This document shows, piece by piece, positions 6,062 to 11,277 of a stretch of DNA of 11,277 nt (its first letter is position 1; the number at the start of each line of letters is the position of its first letter). The stretch spans positions 1 to 11,277 of the forward strand of contig NZ_CALEVF010000249.1 in the NCBI RefSeq assembly GCF_937920395.1. Reading direction: 5' to 3'. The position numbers were made by a program, and so were the translations under genes. This DNA is from an uncultured Clostridium sp. Lineage in GTDB: Bacteria; Bacillota; Clostridia; Clostridiales; Clostridiaceae. The notes below the pieces were generated by a model. It saw only the letters and a program-made list of their open reading frames with translations. It did not search any database and was not told the DNA's origin.

Positions 6062-7885
6062 TTAATCACTAATATAATCTTTTCTAATTTTTTCTAAATC
6101 TGTCTTTTCTAAATCATCTACAACAACTACACCACCTACAATATTGCCATCCTTTTTAATAGAATAGATGCCAGTTGAACTAAATGTAATAGCTACTTTA
6201 ACAGTCCCATTTTTACCTTTAAAAGTAGTCAAATTGTTGCCGGTGTCAGATGAAGCTATTTTAAAAATTCCATTAGGATTGTCAAATTTATTTAAATCAA
6301 AGCTTAAAATTGTATTAACATTTTTTCCTGCAACTACAATTAGCGGTTCAAGTTCATAACCTTTTCCTTTAATCAAAAGAACCTGGTTGTTTCCGGAAAT
6401 TATAGCCTTTTGGACCAATCTACTGGTTTTAACTTTATTCACATCTGTTCCATAAATACTTGGAGTTTTAGGAGTAGCAGTTGCAGCAGGTGCAGTAGAT
6501 GCACTACCCATGGTGCAACCAGGCATTCCACTGGATGGAGCTGGTATTGAAGAATCGGGTTTTGATGTATCAACAGTTTTTATATTATCAACCACTTTAA
6601 TTACTCCACGAATCATACCCATTCCACAGCTAAAGCTTATATCTTTATCTTTTGGTGTAAATTCAATTATATTTTCACCGGATTGTAAGTTCTTATTAAT
6701 ATTTAACGAAGGCACAATAATTTGTCCGTTGCAGGAGTTTAATGCTTTGCCATCGATTATCCATTTTACAGGCATGTTTTTTTGAACATATATACCATTT
6801 GGAGTATATCCTGCACCATCTGCTGTCATTCTAATTATTTGAACTCCATTTTTTATAGTTGGCTTAGCAGCAGGTGGAGCTGATGTCAATGTTTTATTAC
6901 CAGATAAACTAGCAATAATTGTAGATGTAGAAGGCACGTTTACACCAGCTAATGCTAGCCCTCTAGTACCCATAACAATACCTAAAACTACAACTAGTAT
7001 TCCACTAAATTTTAAAAGAGTTTTTGTATAGCCTTTGGTAATAAGACCTGATAATGCTCCAAAGGTCAACATTAGAGGGACTGTGCCAAGAGAAAATAAT
7101 AGCATTGATAAGGCACCATTAAAAGCGCTCCCAGTTCCTAAAGCATAAAGTTGCATTGTCTGAAGTGGTCCACAGGGCAAAAGACCATTTAGAACGCCAA
7201 CTAAAAAAGGAGTTTTCGGTTTTTTCTTAATTGAGCAAGTTGACCAAGGAAGCTTTAAATTAAGTTTTCTAAATAAGCTAAAGCCACTCATATTAAGCCC
7301 CATTATTATCATAAAGACACCTGCAAATATTTGAAGCCCAGCCTTTGCCGATATTGATAATGAAAGTACTGAACCTAGAGCACCAACTATGCCCCCAATT
7401 ACTGTATACGATAGAACTCTACCTGTATTGTATAGGATGGCAGGTTTGATGGAATCAAATTTACTTTTATTATCTTTATTTATACTTTGCGATAGCATTA
7501 TTCCACCGCACATACCTACACAATGTATTGAGGTAAGAACTCCAACAATGAATAGAACAAAATATGTAGCACCATTGAGTCTAGAAGTCATGTCAATTCC
7601 ACCTGATGAATTTCCAATGAGTATAATTGCTGCTACAATTATAAATATACCAGCTATTTTGTAGCCATTTGACCCCTCTGTACTATAACCAGTAGCTTTT
7701 ATAGCAGTTCGGATTTTTTCAAGATTACAGAGATCTGTATCATATTCTATAGTTAGAGATTGTCTACTGAAGCTTGCGAAAGCGTTTTTAACACCATTTA
7801 ATTTTGTGACTGCTCTTTCTACTCTTGATTCGCATGATGTACATGTCATGTCGAAGACTTTTATCTTTTCTTTTTTAACACTCAT
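6062..7885 (-). CDS. HMA - SafE/DsbD_2-like membrane - double cupredoxin-like fusion protein
   Basis: A 607-residue multidomain membrane protein, probably for copper handling. Residues 1-70 form an HMA domain with MTCTSC (Cys15, Cys18). A hydrophobic segment follows at about 76-91. Residues about 105-315 form a multi-helix domain of the SafE/DsbD_2 (cytochrome-biogenesis-like) group, with HCVGMCGG (Cys122, Cys126) and LPCGP (Cys238), the Cys pairs typical of that family. Residues about 345-433 are cupredoxin-like with candidate ligands Cys385 and the SCGMGM motif (Cys420, Met422, Met424). A Pro/Ser/Ala linker holds GMPGCTMG (Met454, Cys457, Met459). Residues about 485-592 are a second cupredoxin-like beta domain with no Cys, His or Met ligands. 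The tail domains are predicted outside. 'Sulfite exporter TauE/SafE' is the usual database label, but copper or thiol transfer is more likely here. The start at 7885 follows AGGAGGT; the 7930 ATG is upstream of that site. Confidence 0.88.
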   Translation of the reverse strand: MSVKKEKIKVFDMTCTSCESRVERAVTKLNGVKNAFASFSRQSLTIEYDTDLCNLEKIRTAIKATGYSTEGSNGYKIAGIFIIVAAIILIGNSSGGIDMTSRLNGATYFVLFIVGVLTSIHCVGMCGGIMLSQSINKDNKSKFDSIKPAILYNTGRVLSYTVIGGIVGALGSVLSLSISAKAGLQIFAGVFMIIMGLNMSGFSLFRKLNLKLPWSTCSIKKKPKTPFLVGVLNGLLPCGPLQTMQLYALGTGSAFNGALSMLLFSLGTVPLMLTFGALSGLITKGYTKTLLKFSGILVVVLGIVMGTRGLALAGVNVPSTSTIIASLSGNKTLTSAPPAAKPTIKNGVQIIRMTADGAGYTPNGIYVQKNMPVKWIIDGKALNSCNGQIIVPSLNINKNLQSGENIIEFTPKDKDISFSCGMGMIRGVIKVVDNIKTVDTSKPDSSIPAPSSGMPGCTMGSASTAPAATATPKTPSIYGTDVNKVKTSRLVQKAIISGNNQVLLIKGKGYELEPLIVVAGKNVNTILSFDLNKFDNPNGIFKIASSDTGNNLTTFKGKNGTVKVAITFSSTGIYSIKKDGNIVGGVVVVDDLEKTDLEKIRKDYISD

Positions 7886-7891
7886 CTTATT

Positions 7892-7898
7892 ACCTCCT
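7892..7898 (-). promoter_or_regulatory. Ribosome site that fixes the fusion-protein start
   Basis: AGGAGGT on the minus strand stands 6 nt before the ATG at 7885. It lies inside the 15-codon extension that would start at 7930, which resembles no part of an HMA domain, so the shorter protein is correct. Confidence 0.85.
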
Positions 7899-8117
7899 AA
7901 AATTTTTAATATAGTTAATGTTGTATTCAATGAATTTTTATCTTGAAAGTTTTATAGATAATAAGATTGTGTTTTTAATTCTATGAATATAATTACAATT
8001 TAAATTATACAAAATAGATGTGTAGATAATATAAAGATATATAGTTCGTAAATATAAAATAAATCAAATTATAATTAATATTATTTATGTGATGTGATTG
8101 TTATATATGGGGAATAA

Positions 8118-8150
8118 TTAAATCCAGATATGTTATTTATCTGGATTTAA
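8118..8150 (-). terminator. Hairpin spanning the stop codon of the TCS2 kinase
   Basis: A 13-bp perfect stem (8118-8130 with 8138-8150) has a 7-nt loop that contains most of the TAA stop (8133-8135). The last codons of the kinase build one arm. The T run on the minus strand is weak (TTAATTATTCCCC), so it may act as a terminator or as a 3'-end stabiliser. About 230 nt separate it from the next gene start (7885), which must also hold that gene's promoter. Confidence 0.6.
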
Positions 8151-9542
8151 CATTTGATTAGGAAATTCAAGAAAAAAGGTGCTTCCTTTACCTAAGATGC
8201 TGTTGACACTAATTGTACCTGTGTGAGCGTCAACAATAGCTTTTACAATAGTTAGACCAATACCTGCACCACCTGTGTTTTTGTCACGAGACTCATCACT
8301 TCTGTAAAATCTTTCAAAGATGAAGGGTAAATCTTTTTTAGAAATTCCAATTCCATTGTCCTTTACTTCTATAATAATACTATTATTATCAGACTTTAGA
8401 GTTAATAAAACCTCTCCATTTATTTTGGAGTATTTAAGTGAATTAGAAAGCAGATTATACATTACCTGCTTTAATTTATCTTTATCCATTAATACTTCAA
8501 CATTTGGAATCAAATTTGAATAAATTCTTGTACCTGAAGTTTCATATAAAGGTTCAAAAGATGTTATTATTTTTTTTAGTTCTAAAGATAAGTTGAATTC
8601 TGATTTATTTAAATTTAGACTTGTTTGTTCTAGCTTCGCTATGTCGTTAAGGCCCTCAACTAATTTTATTAATCTTTCTATTTCTTCATAAAAGCTTGTG
8701 AGCATCTCCTCTGTGGGTTCCCAAACTTTGTCTAGCAATGCTTCTATATGTGATTTTAAATTGGTAAGGGGTGTCCTAAGCTCATGAGCCATATCAGAAG
8801 TTAAACGCTTCCGAAGATGCTCTTGTTTTTGTAGGGTTTCCGCTAGATAGTTTATAGAAATTGTTAAATCGTTTATTTCTTTAGTTTTAGATACAACATG
8901 AGATCTTGCTTCTAAATTTCCGCTTCGCATTCTATTAGCTGTATCCATTATTTTTGTCAAAGGTAATGATATTTGTTTTGAAAGAAAAATACTGATTATT
9001 AATCCAAAGATTAAAGCTATAAAAATAGAAAGAAAAAAAGAATGATTTAACGTTGTTTCGAAAGTTAGAGCTCCTGTATTCAAAAAAGAGGTTCCATAAT
9101 ATCCAAAGACTATAGTTCCTAATTTTTTATTATTTTTAATTAATGGGTAGCTATCTTCAGTGTATTGACCTGGCTTAATTGAAGAATAATTATTCATCAT
9201 TGAACCCATCATTGAGCCCATCATAGTTTTGTTTTGTAATTCTGAACTACCTGAGGTGAAAGCAATAACTCCAGTTGCATTCTTTACTTGAATATACAAT
9301 TCCTCTGCATTTGAATATCTTAATATTTCCGCTTTGTTACTAGTTGAAATGCCTGTTTTCTCATCGTATAAGCCATCTATTACGGTTGCGATTTTGTCTA
9401 CTTTTGATTTGTGTTCAGTAATTAAATAATTGCTAAATTTTTTACCAATCATATAATTTGAAACTAAGCCTGCAATCAGTATAGATACAAATGCAGTAAG
9501 AAGAAAACCTATGGATAATTTTTTCATTAAGGACATTTTCAT
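8133..9542 (-). CDS. HAMP-domain sensor histidine kinase with Met-rich sensor loop (TCS2)
   Basis: A 469-residue membrane kinase, second gene of a regulator-kinase pair. Order: TM1 (about residues 10-31), extracellular loop (32-165), TM2 (about 168-188), HAMP (about 189-243), HisKA with His253 in DMAHELRTPL, and HATPase with the N box (NLLSNSLKY, 363-371), DNGIGI (395-400), the F box (FERFYRSD) and GGAGIGL (424-430). All are intact. The loop carries MMGSMMGSMM (107-116), six methionines in ten residues, a composition known to bind Cu(I)/Ag(I) in extracytoplasmic copper proteins. The paralogous kinase at 3604 lacks it at the same place, while both share the KxGTI...GYYG segment. Copper or silver sensing is therefore a good inference. 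The start at 9542 follows GAGGTGG at 9549-9555, 6 nt away. It lies 44 nt after the regulator stop. Confidence 0.93.
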   Translation of the reverse strand: MKMSLMKKLSIGFLLTAFVSILIAGLVSNYMIGKKFSNYLITEHKSKVDKIATVIDGLYDEKTGISTSNKAEILRYSNAEELYIQVKNATGVIAFTSGSSELQNKTMMGSMMGSMMNNYSSIKPGQYTEDSYPLIKNNKKLGTIVFGYYGTSFLNTGALTFETTLNHSFFLSIFIALIFGLIISIFLSKQISLPLTKIMDTANRMRSGNLEARSHVVSKTKEINDLTISINYLAETLQKQEHLRKRLTSDMAHELRTPLTNLKSHIEALLDKVWEPTEEMLTSFYEEIERLIKLVEGLNDIAKLEQTSLNLNKSEFNLSLELKKIITSFEPLYETSGTRIYSNLIPNVEVLMDKDKLKQVMYNLLSNSLKYSKINGEVLLTLKSDNNSIIIEVKDNGIGISKKDLPFIFERFYRSDESRDKNTGGAGIGLTIVKAIVDAHTGTISVNSILGKGSTFFLEFPNQMLNPDK

Positions 9543-9586
9543 TTAAAACCACCTCATACCTTCTTTAGTGTTAAGTTCTTTAGCAA

Positions 9587-10282
9587 TTAACCCTGGAATT
9601 TATACCCCATTCCATATATTGAAATTATATATCTTGGATTTTTTGGATTATCCTCTATCTTATATCTTATATTTTTAATATGGGTATCCACAGTTCGGTC
9701 AAACCCATCATAATCTGTGCCAAAAGCCTTATTAACTAATTGTTCTCTTGAGAATACTTGCCCAGGATTAGTTAAAAGTGCAATTAAAATTTTAAACTCA
9801 TTAGAAGTTAAGGTAATAGGCAGGCCTTGTTTTTTTACAGCCATTTTTTCAACATTTATTTCTAAGTCACCATTATTAATAATCAATAGCTCTGCTAGTG
9901 GATTATTATCTCTATACGTTCGTCGTATAATAGCTTTAACCCTACTAACTAGTTCTCGATTGCTGAATGGTTTAGTTACGTAATCATCAGCGCCAATAGC
10001 AAGCCCGTCTATTTTATTGTCTTCTTCCGTTTTCGCTGTAAGCATAATAATTGGAACTGAAGAGGTAGCTCTAATTTTATTGCATACTTTTTCACCAGAC
10101 ATTTTAGGGAGCATTAAATCTAATATAATTAAATGTATTTGTTCATTGTTAAATATATTTAAAGCATCTTCTCCATCCATAGAAGTTAAGACTTCAAATC
10201 CTTCTTTGATTAAGTAAGCTTTAATCACATTTAGAACCTTCTGTTCATCATCAACTACTAAAATTCTAATTTTTTTAATCAT
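9587..10282 (-). CDS. OmpR/PhoB-family response regulator (TCS2)
   Basis: A 231-residue response regulator and first gene of TCS2. The receiver domain (about residues 4-120) has Asp11/Asp12, phospho-acceptor Asp55 in LDLMLP, Thr82 in IMLTAK and Lys104 in TKPF. The winged-helix domain (about 130-229) contains FDRTVDTHIKNIR and ends with YGMGYKF. It closely resembles the TCS1 regulator, with catalytic residues at the same numbers, but lacks the acidic tail. Ribosome site GGAG at 10290-10293 is 7 nt before the ATG. The kinase follows after 44 nt and is co-transcribed. A 34-bp palindromic terminator (10351-10384) separates it from the minus-strand gene upstream, so it needs its own promoter; a candidate is at 10316-10342. 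The regulated genes are not shown directly, but the adjacent fusion-protein gene and csp are likely targets. Confidence 0.93.
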   Translation of the reverse strand: MIKKIRILVVDDEQKVLNVIKAYLIKEGFEVLTSMDGEDALNIFNNEQIHLIILDLMLPKMSGEKVCNKIRATSSVPIIMLTAKTEEDNKIDGLAIGADDYVTKPFSNRELVSRVKAIIRRTYRDNNPLAELLIINNGDLEINVEKMAVKKQGLPITLTSNEFKILIALLTNPGQVFSREQLVNKAFGTDYDGFDRTVDTHIKNIRYKIEDNPKNPRYIISIYGMGYKFQG

Positions 10283-10315
10283 TTATTCACTCCAATATTC
10301 TTAATTAGTGTTTAG

Positions 10316-10342
10316 TTTATAACAAATAGATAGTTAAATCAA
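10316..10342 (-). promoter_or_regulatory. Candidate promoter of TCS2
   Basis: On the minus strand TTGATT (10342-10337) stands 15 bp before TATAAA (10321-10316), which is about 33 nt ahead of the start codon. The spacer is shorter than ideal, but this is the only fitting pair between the palindromic terminator and the gene. Confidence 0.35.
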
Positions 10343-10350
10343 TATAATAT

Positions 10351-10384
10351 TATAAAAGCTAGGAGCATGCTCCTAGCTTTTATA
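10351..10384 (-). terminator. Perfect 34-bp palindrome acting as terminator
   Basis: Bases 10351-10367 and 10368-10384 are exact reverse complements, with GCTAGGAGC / GCTCCTAGC as the GC-rich core and AAAA/TTTT at the edges. On either strand it folds into a hairpin ending in TTTTATA. It lies 11 nt past the stop of the minus-strand gene at 10396-10644 and upstream of TCS2, so it most likely ends that transcript. Confidence 0.8.
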
Positions 10385-10395
10385 GGAGAATACCC

Positions 10396-10644
10396 CTAGT
10401 GTTTTTTAGAAAGAATAATTTTCTTTTTAGTATATTCTTCCTCATTAATTTCACCTTTAGCATACCTTTCATTTAGTATAATTAATGCCGAATTATTTGA
10501 TAATGAGTAGGGCGAAGGTGAATTAAATTTAATTAGTTTAAAAGCTAGGAAAATTAATGCTAAAAATATTAAGAATCCAAAGCCCATCATTAGAAACATA
10601 CCTCCGGTGGCATAGCCAGAGCCTAAAAGTCCATTACAAAACAT
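10396..10644 (-). CDS. Small membrane protein with SHOCT-like C-terminal domain
   Basis: An 82-residue protein with one membrane segment at about residues 14-38 (rich in Met, Gly and Phe, including GGMFLMMGFG) and a short C-terminal domain at about 50-78 (LNERYAKGEINEEEY). The latter fits the SHOCT motif (short C-terminal domain, known from oligomerisation roles and small membrane proteins). Its job is unknown; such genes often sit in metal or stress islands. The start at 10644 is set by GAGGAGG on the minus strand just upstream. An in-frame ATG at 10746 would add a 34-residue hydrophobic leader across that ribosome site and is unlikely. The gene is divergent from csp, with 181 nt between their starts, and closes at the 34-bp palindrome. 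Cys3 and the Met-rich helix could touch copper, but that is speculation. Confidence 0.75.
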   Translation of the reverse strand: MFCNGLLGSGYATGGMFLMMGFGFLIFLALIFLAFKLIKFNSPSPYSLSNNSALIILNERYAKGEINEEEYTKKKIILSKKH

Positions 10645-10650
10645 ACAAAT

Positions 10651-10659
10651 AACCTCCTC
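10651..10659 (-). promoter_or_regulatory. Ribosome site that fixes the SHOCT-protein start
   Basis: GAGGAGGTT on the minus strand is 6 nt before the ATG at 10644 (core AGGAGG 8 nt away). It excludes the longer frame from 10746. A TATAAT-like -10 (10699-10694, minus strand) lies upstream without a good -35. Confidence 0.75.
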
Positions 10660-10734
10660 GCACAGGTTTATATTATTATTTTGATATAAATAAATTATAA
10701 ACTGTAATTGTGGAGAAAATATGAAGAAGATAAA

Positions 10735-10766
10735 TTGACATAACAAATAGCTATCTTCAGTATAAA
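10735..10766 (+). promoter_or_regulatory. csp promoter candidate with 20-bp spacer and central dyad
   Basis: A perfect TTGACA (10735-10740) is followed after 20 bp by TATAAA (10761-10766). ATAGCTAT (10747-10754) is a palindrome centred exactly in the spacer. Spacers of 19-20 bp with a central dyad are the known layout of MerR-family activated promoters, including copper-responsive CueR types. No MerR-like gene is in the window, and the dyad is short. Confidence 0.4.
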
Positions 10767-10825
10767 TAGTATGTTCTCTGGAGATTATACTTAATGGTTA
10801 AAAATTGTTTTAAGGAGGTTTTAAA

Positions 10826-11173
10826 ATGGGAATAGCAACAAATTTAACAGATAAATACCAATCATGCATTGATGAATGTAATAGGTGTGCTCAAGCATGC
10901 TATGAATGTTTCAAGGCATGTTTAAATGAATCTGACGCTCATGCAAGGAAAAACTGTATAAGTATCCTTATTGAATGTGCACAAATGTGCCAAATGTCGG
11001 CATCACTCATGTCAATGAATGCACAATTTATAAAAGAACACTGTCAACTCTGTGCTACTATTTGTGATAAGTGTGCACAAGAATGCGAAATGTTTAAAGA
11101 TGAACATTGTAAAAAATGTTCAGCACAATGTCATAAATGTGCAGATGAATGCAGAAAAATGGCTGGTATGTAA
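10826..11173 (+). CDS. csp: Cysteine-rich four-helix-bundle copper-storage protein (Csp3-type, DUF326)
   Basis: A 115-residue protein with 19 cysteines, mostly spaced CxxC or CxxxC along helices (for example 14, 18, 21, 25, 28, 32; 73, 76, 80, 83, 87; 95, 98, 102, 105, 109). This is the pattern of the four-helix-bundle Csp family, in which cysteines line the core and one subunit stores many Cu(I) ions. There is no signal peptide or membrane segment, so it is cytosolic like Csp3 rather than exported like Csp1. The Met/His residues near one end (Met54, Met57, Met62, Met64, His72, His103) could form the metal entrance. The start is fixed by AAGGAGG at 10812-10818, 7 nt before the ATG. It has its own promoter region shared with the divergent small membrane protein and its own terminator, so it is a single-gene unit. 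The family assignment is firm; storage of copper is from the known family. Confidence 0.93.
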   Translation: MGIATNLTDKYQSCIDECNRCAQACYECFKACLNESDAHARKNCISILIECAQMCQMSASLMSMNAQFIKEHCQLCATICDKCAQECEMFKDEHCKKCSAQCHKCADECRKMAGM

Positions 11174-11182
11174 ATACTCTAT

Positions 11183-11225
11183 AATAAGCAGTTAGGAACA
11201 TATTAAAGTTCATAACTGCTTATTT
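11183..11225 (+). terminator. Terminator after csp
   Basis: A 12-bp perfect stem (11183-11194 with 11213-11224) is followed, after a G/A mismatch, by the inner GAAC/GTTC pair (11196-11199, 11208-11211) and an 8-nt loop. Only a short T run follows (TTATTTCCC). It begins 10 nt after the stop. Confidence 0.75.
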
Positions 11226-11259
11226 CCCTATGTGTTAAGATAGTTGTCGTAGAGAGAAA

Positions 11260-11273
11260 TATAGTATACTATA
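11260..11273. promoter_or_regulatory. 14-bp perfect palindrome at the window edge
   Basis: TATAGTATACTATA is a perfect dyad just past the csp terminator and 4 bases from the window end. It contains -10-like hexamers (TATACT), so it could be an operator-promoter of a gene beyond the window. No protein can be assigned. Confidence 0.3.
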
Positions 11274-11277
11274 CAGT

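Noticed and set aside
6062..7930. Longer version of the fusion protein starting at 7930
   Set aside because: A perfect AGGAGGT ribosome site at 7892-7898 lies inside the extension and points to the ATG at 7885; the extra 15 residues are not HMA-like.
10383..10398. TAGGAG-AATA-CCCCTA, resembling a CsoR-type copper operator
   Set aside because: The dyad is short with a mismatch, lies at a gene's 3' end rather than before a promoter, and overlaps a stop codon.
10396..10746. Longer 116-residue version of the SHOCT-like protein
   Set aside because: The GAGGAGG ribosome site at 10653-10659 lies inside the extension, just ahead of the ATG at 10644.
9148..10760. Shared 14-mer TAGCTATCTTCAGT in the TCS2 kinase gene and in the csp promoter
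   Set aside because: One such match is expected by chance in an AT-rich 11-kb window, and one copy is inside a coding region.
1..11277. CRISPR arrays, rRNA genes, insertion sequences or integrase genes
   Set aside because: No regularly spaced repeats, no rRNA-like sequence, no transposase or recombinase motifs and no flanking target duplications were seen.

Overview
The DNA is strongly AT-rich, with purine-rich AGGAGG-type ribosome binding sites, short intergenic hairpin terminators and A/T-ending codons. Together with the protein families this suggests a low-GC Gram-positive, most likely a Clostridium-like anaerobe; the genus is inferred, not proven. Nearly every recognisable gene relates to copper (or silver) handling, so I read the window as part of a copper-homeostasis island.

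Layout. 1-1186 (+): the C-terminal half of a CopA-type Cu(I) P-type ATPase, cut at its phosphorylation motif, then a 70-residue CopZ chaperone and a good terminator. 1396-2440 (+): two small RseC/MucC-like membrane proteins; the first keeps a CxxCxxC cluster, the second lacks that domain. 2904-5004 (+): an OmpR-family response regulator overlapping a HAMP-type sensor kinase (TCS1). 5224-5436 (+): a second 70-residue CopZ with an extra cysteine. 5437-6061: gene-free, with several hairpins, ending in a strong bidirectional terminator. 6062-7885 (-): a 607-residue fusion of HMA domain, SafE/DsbD_2-type membrane domain and two cupredoxin-like domains. 8133-10282 (-): a second response regulator and kinase (TCS2), the kinase with a methionine-rich motif in its extracellular loop. 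10396-10644 (-): a small membrane protein with a SHOCT-like tail, ending at a perfect 34-bp palindrome. 10826-11173 (+): a cysteine-rich four-helix-bundle copper-storage protein of the Csp3 type.

How they could work together (inference). The two kinases would sense metal outside the membrane and their regulators would switch on local genes. CopZ proteins would carry Cu(I) to CopA for export, the cytosolic Csp would buffer excess Cu(I), and the HMA-SafE-cupredoxin protein would handle copper or thiols across the membrane with exported copper-binding domains. No CsoR, CopY or CueR gene is in the window, so the two TCSs are the only visible regulators.

The families are individually known. The most unusual points are the multidomain fusion with a Cys/Met cupredoxin site and a ligand-less second domain, the Met-rich sensor loop of TCS2 absent from its paralogue TCS1, the CopZ pair differing at position 18 (His versus Cys), the Cys-less RseC paralogue, and a csp promoter candidate with a 20-bp spacer centred on a dyad.
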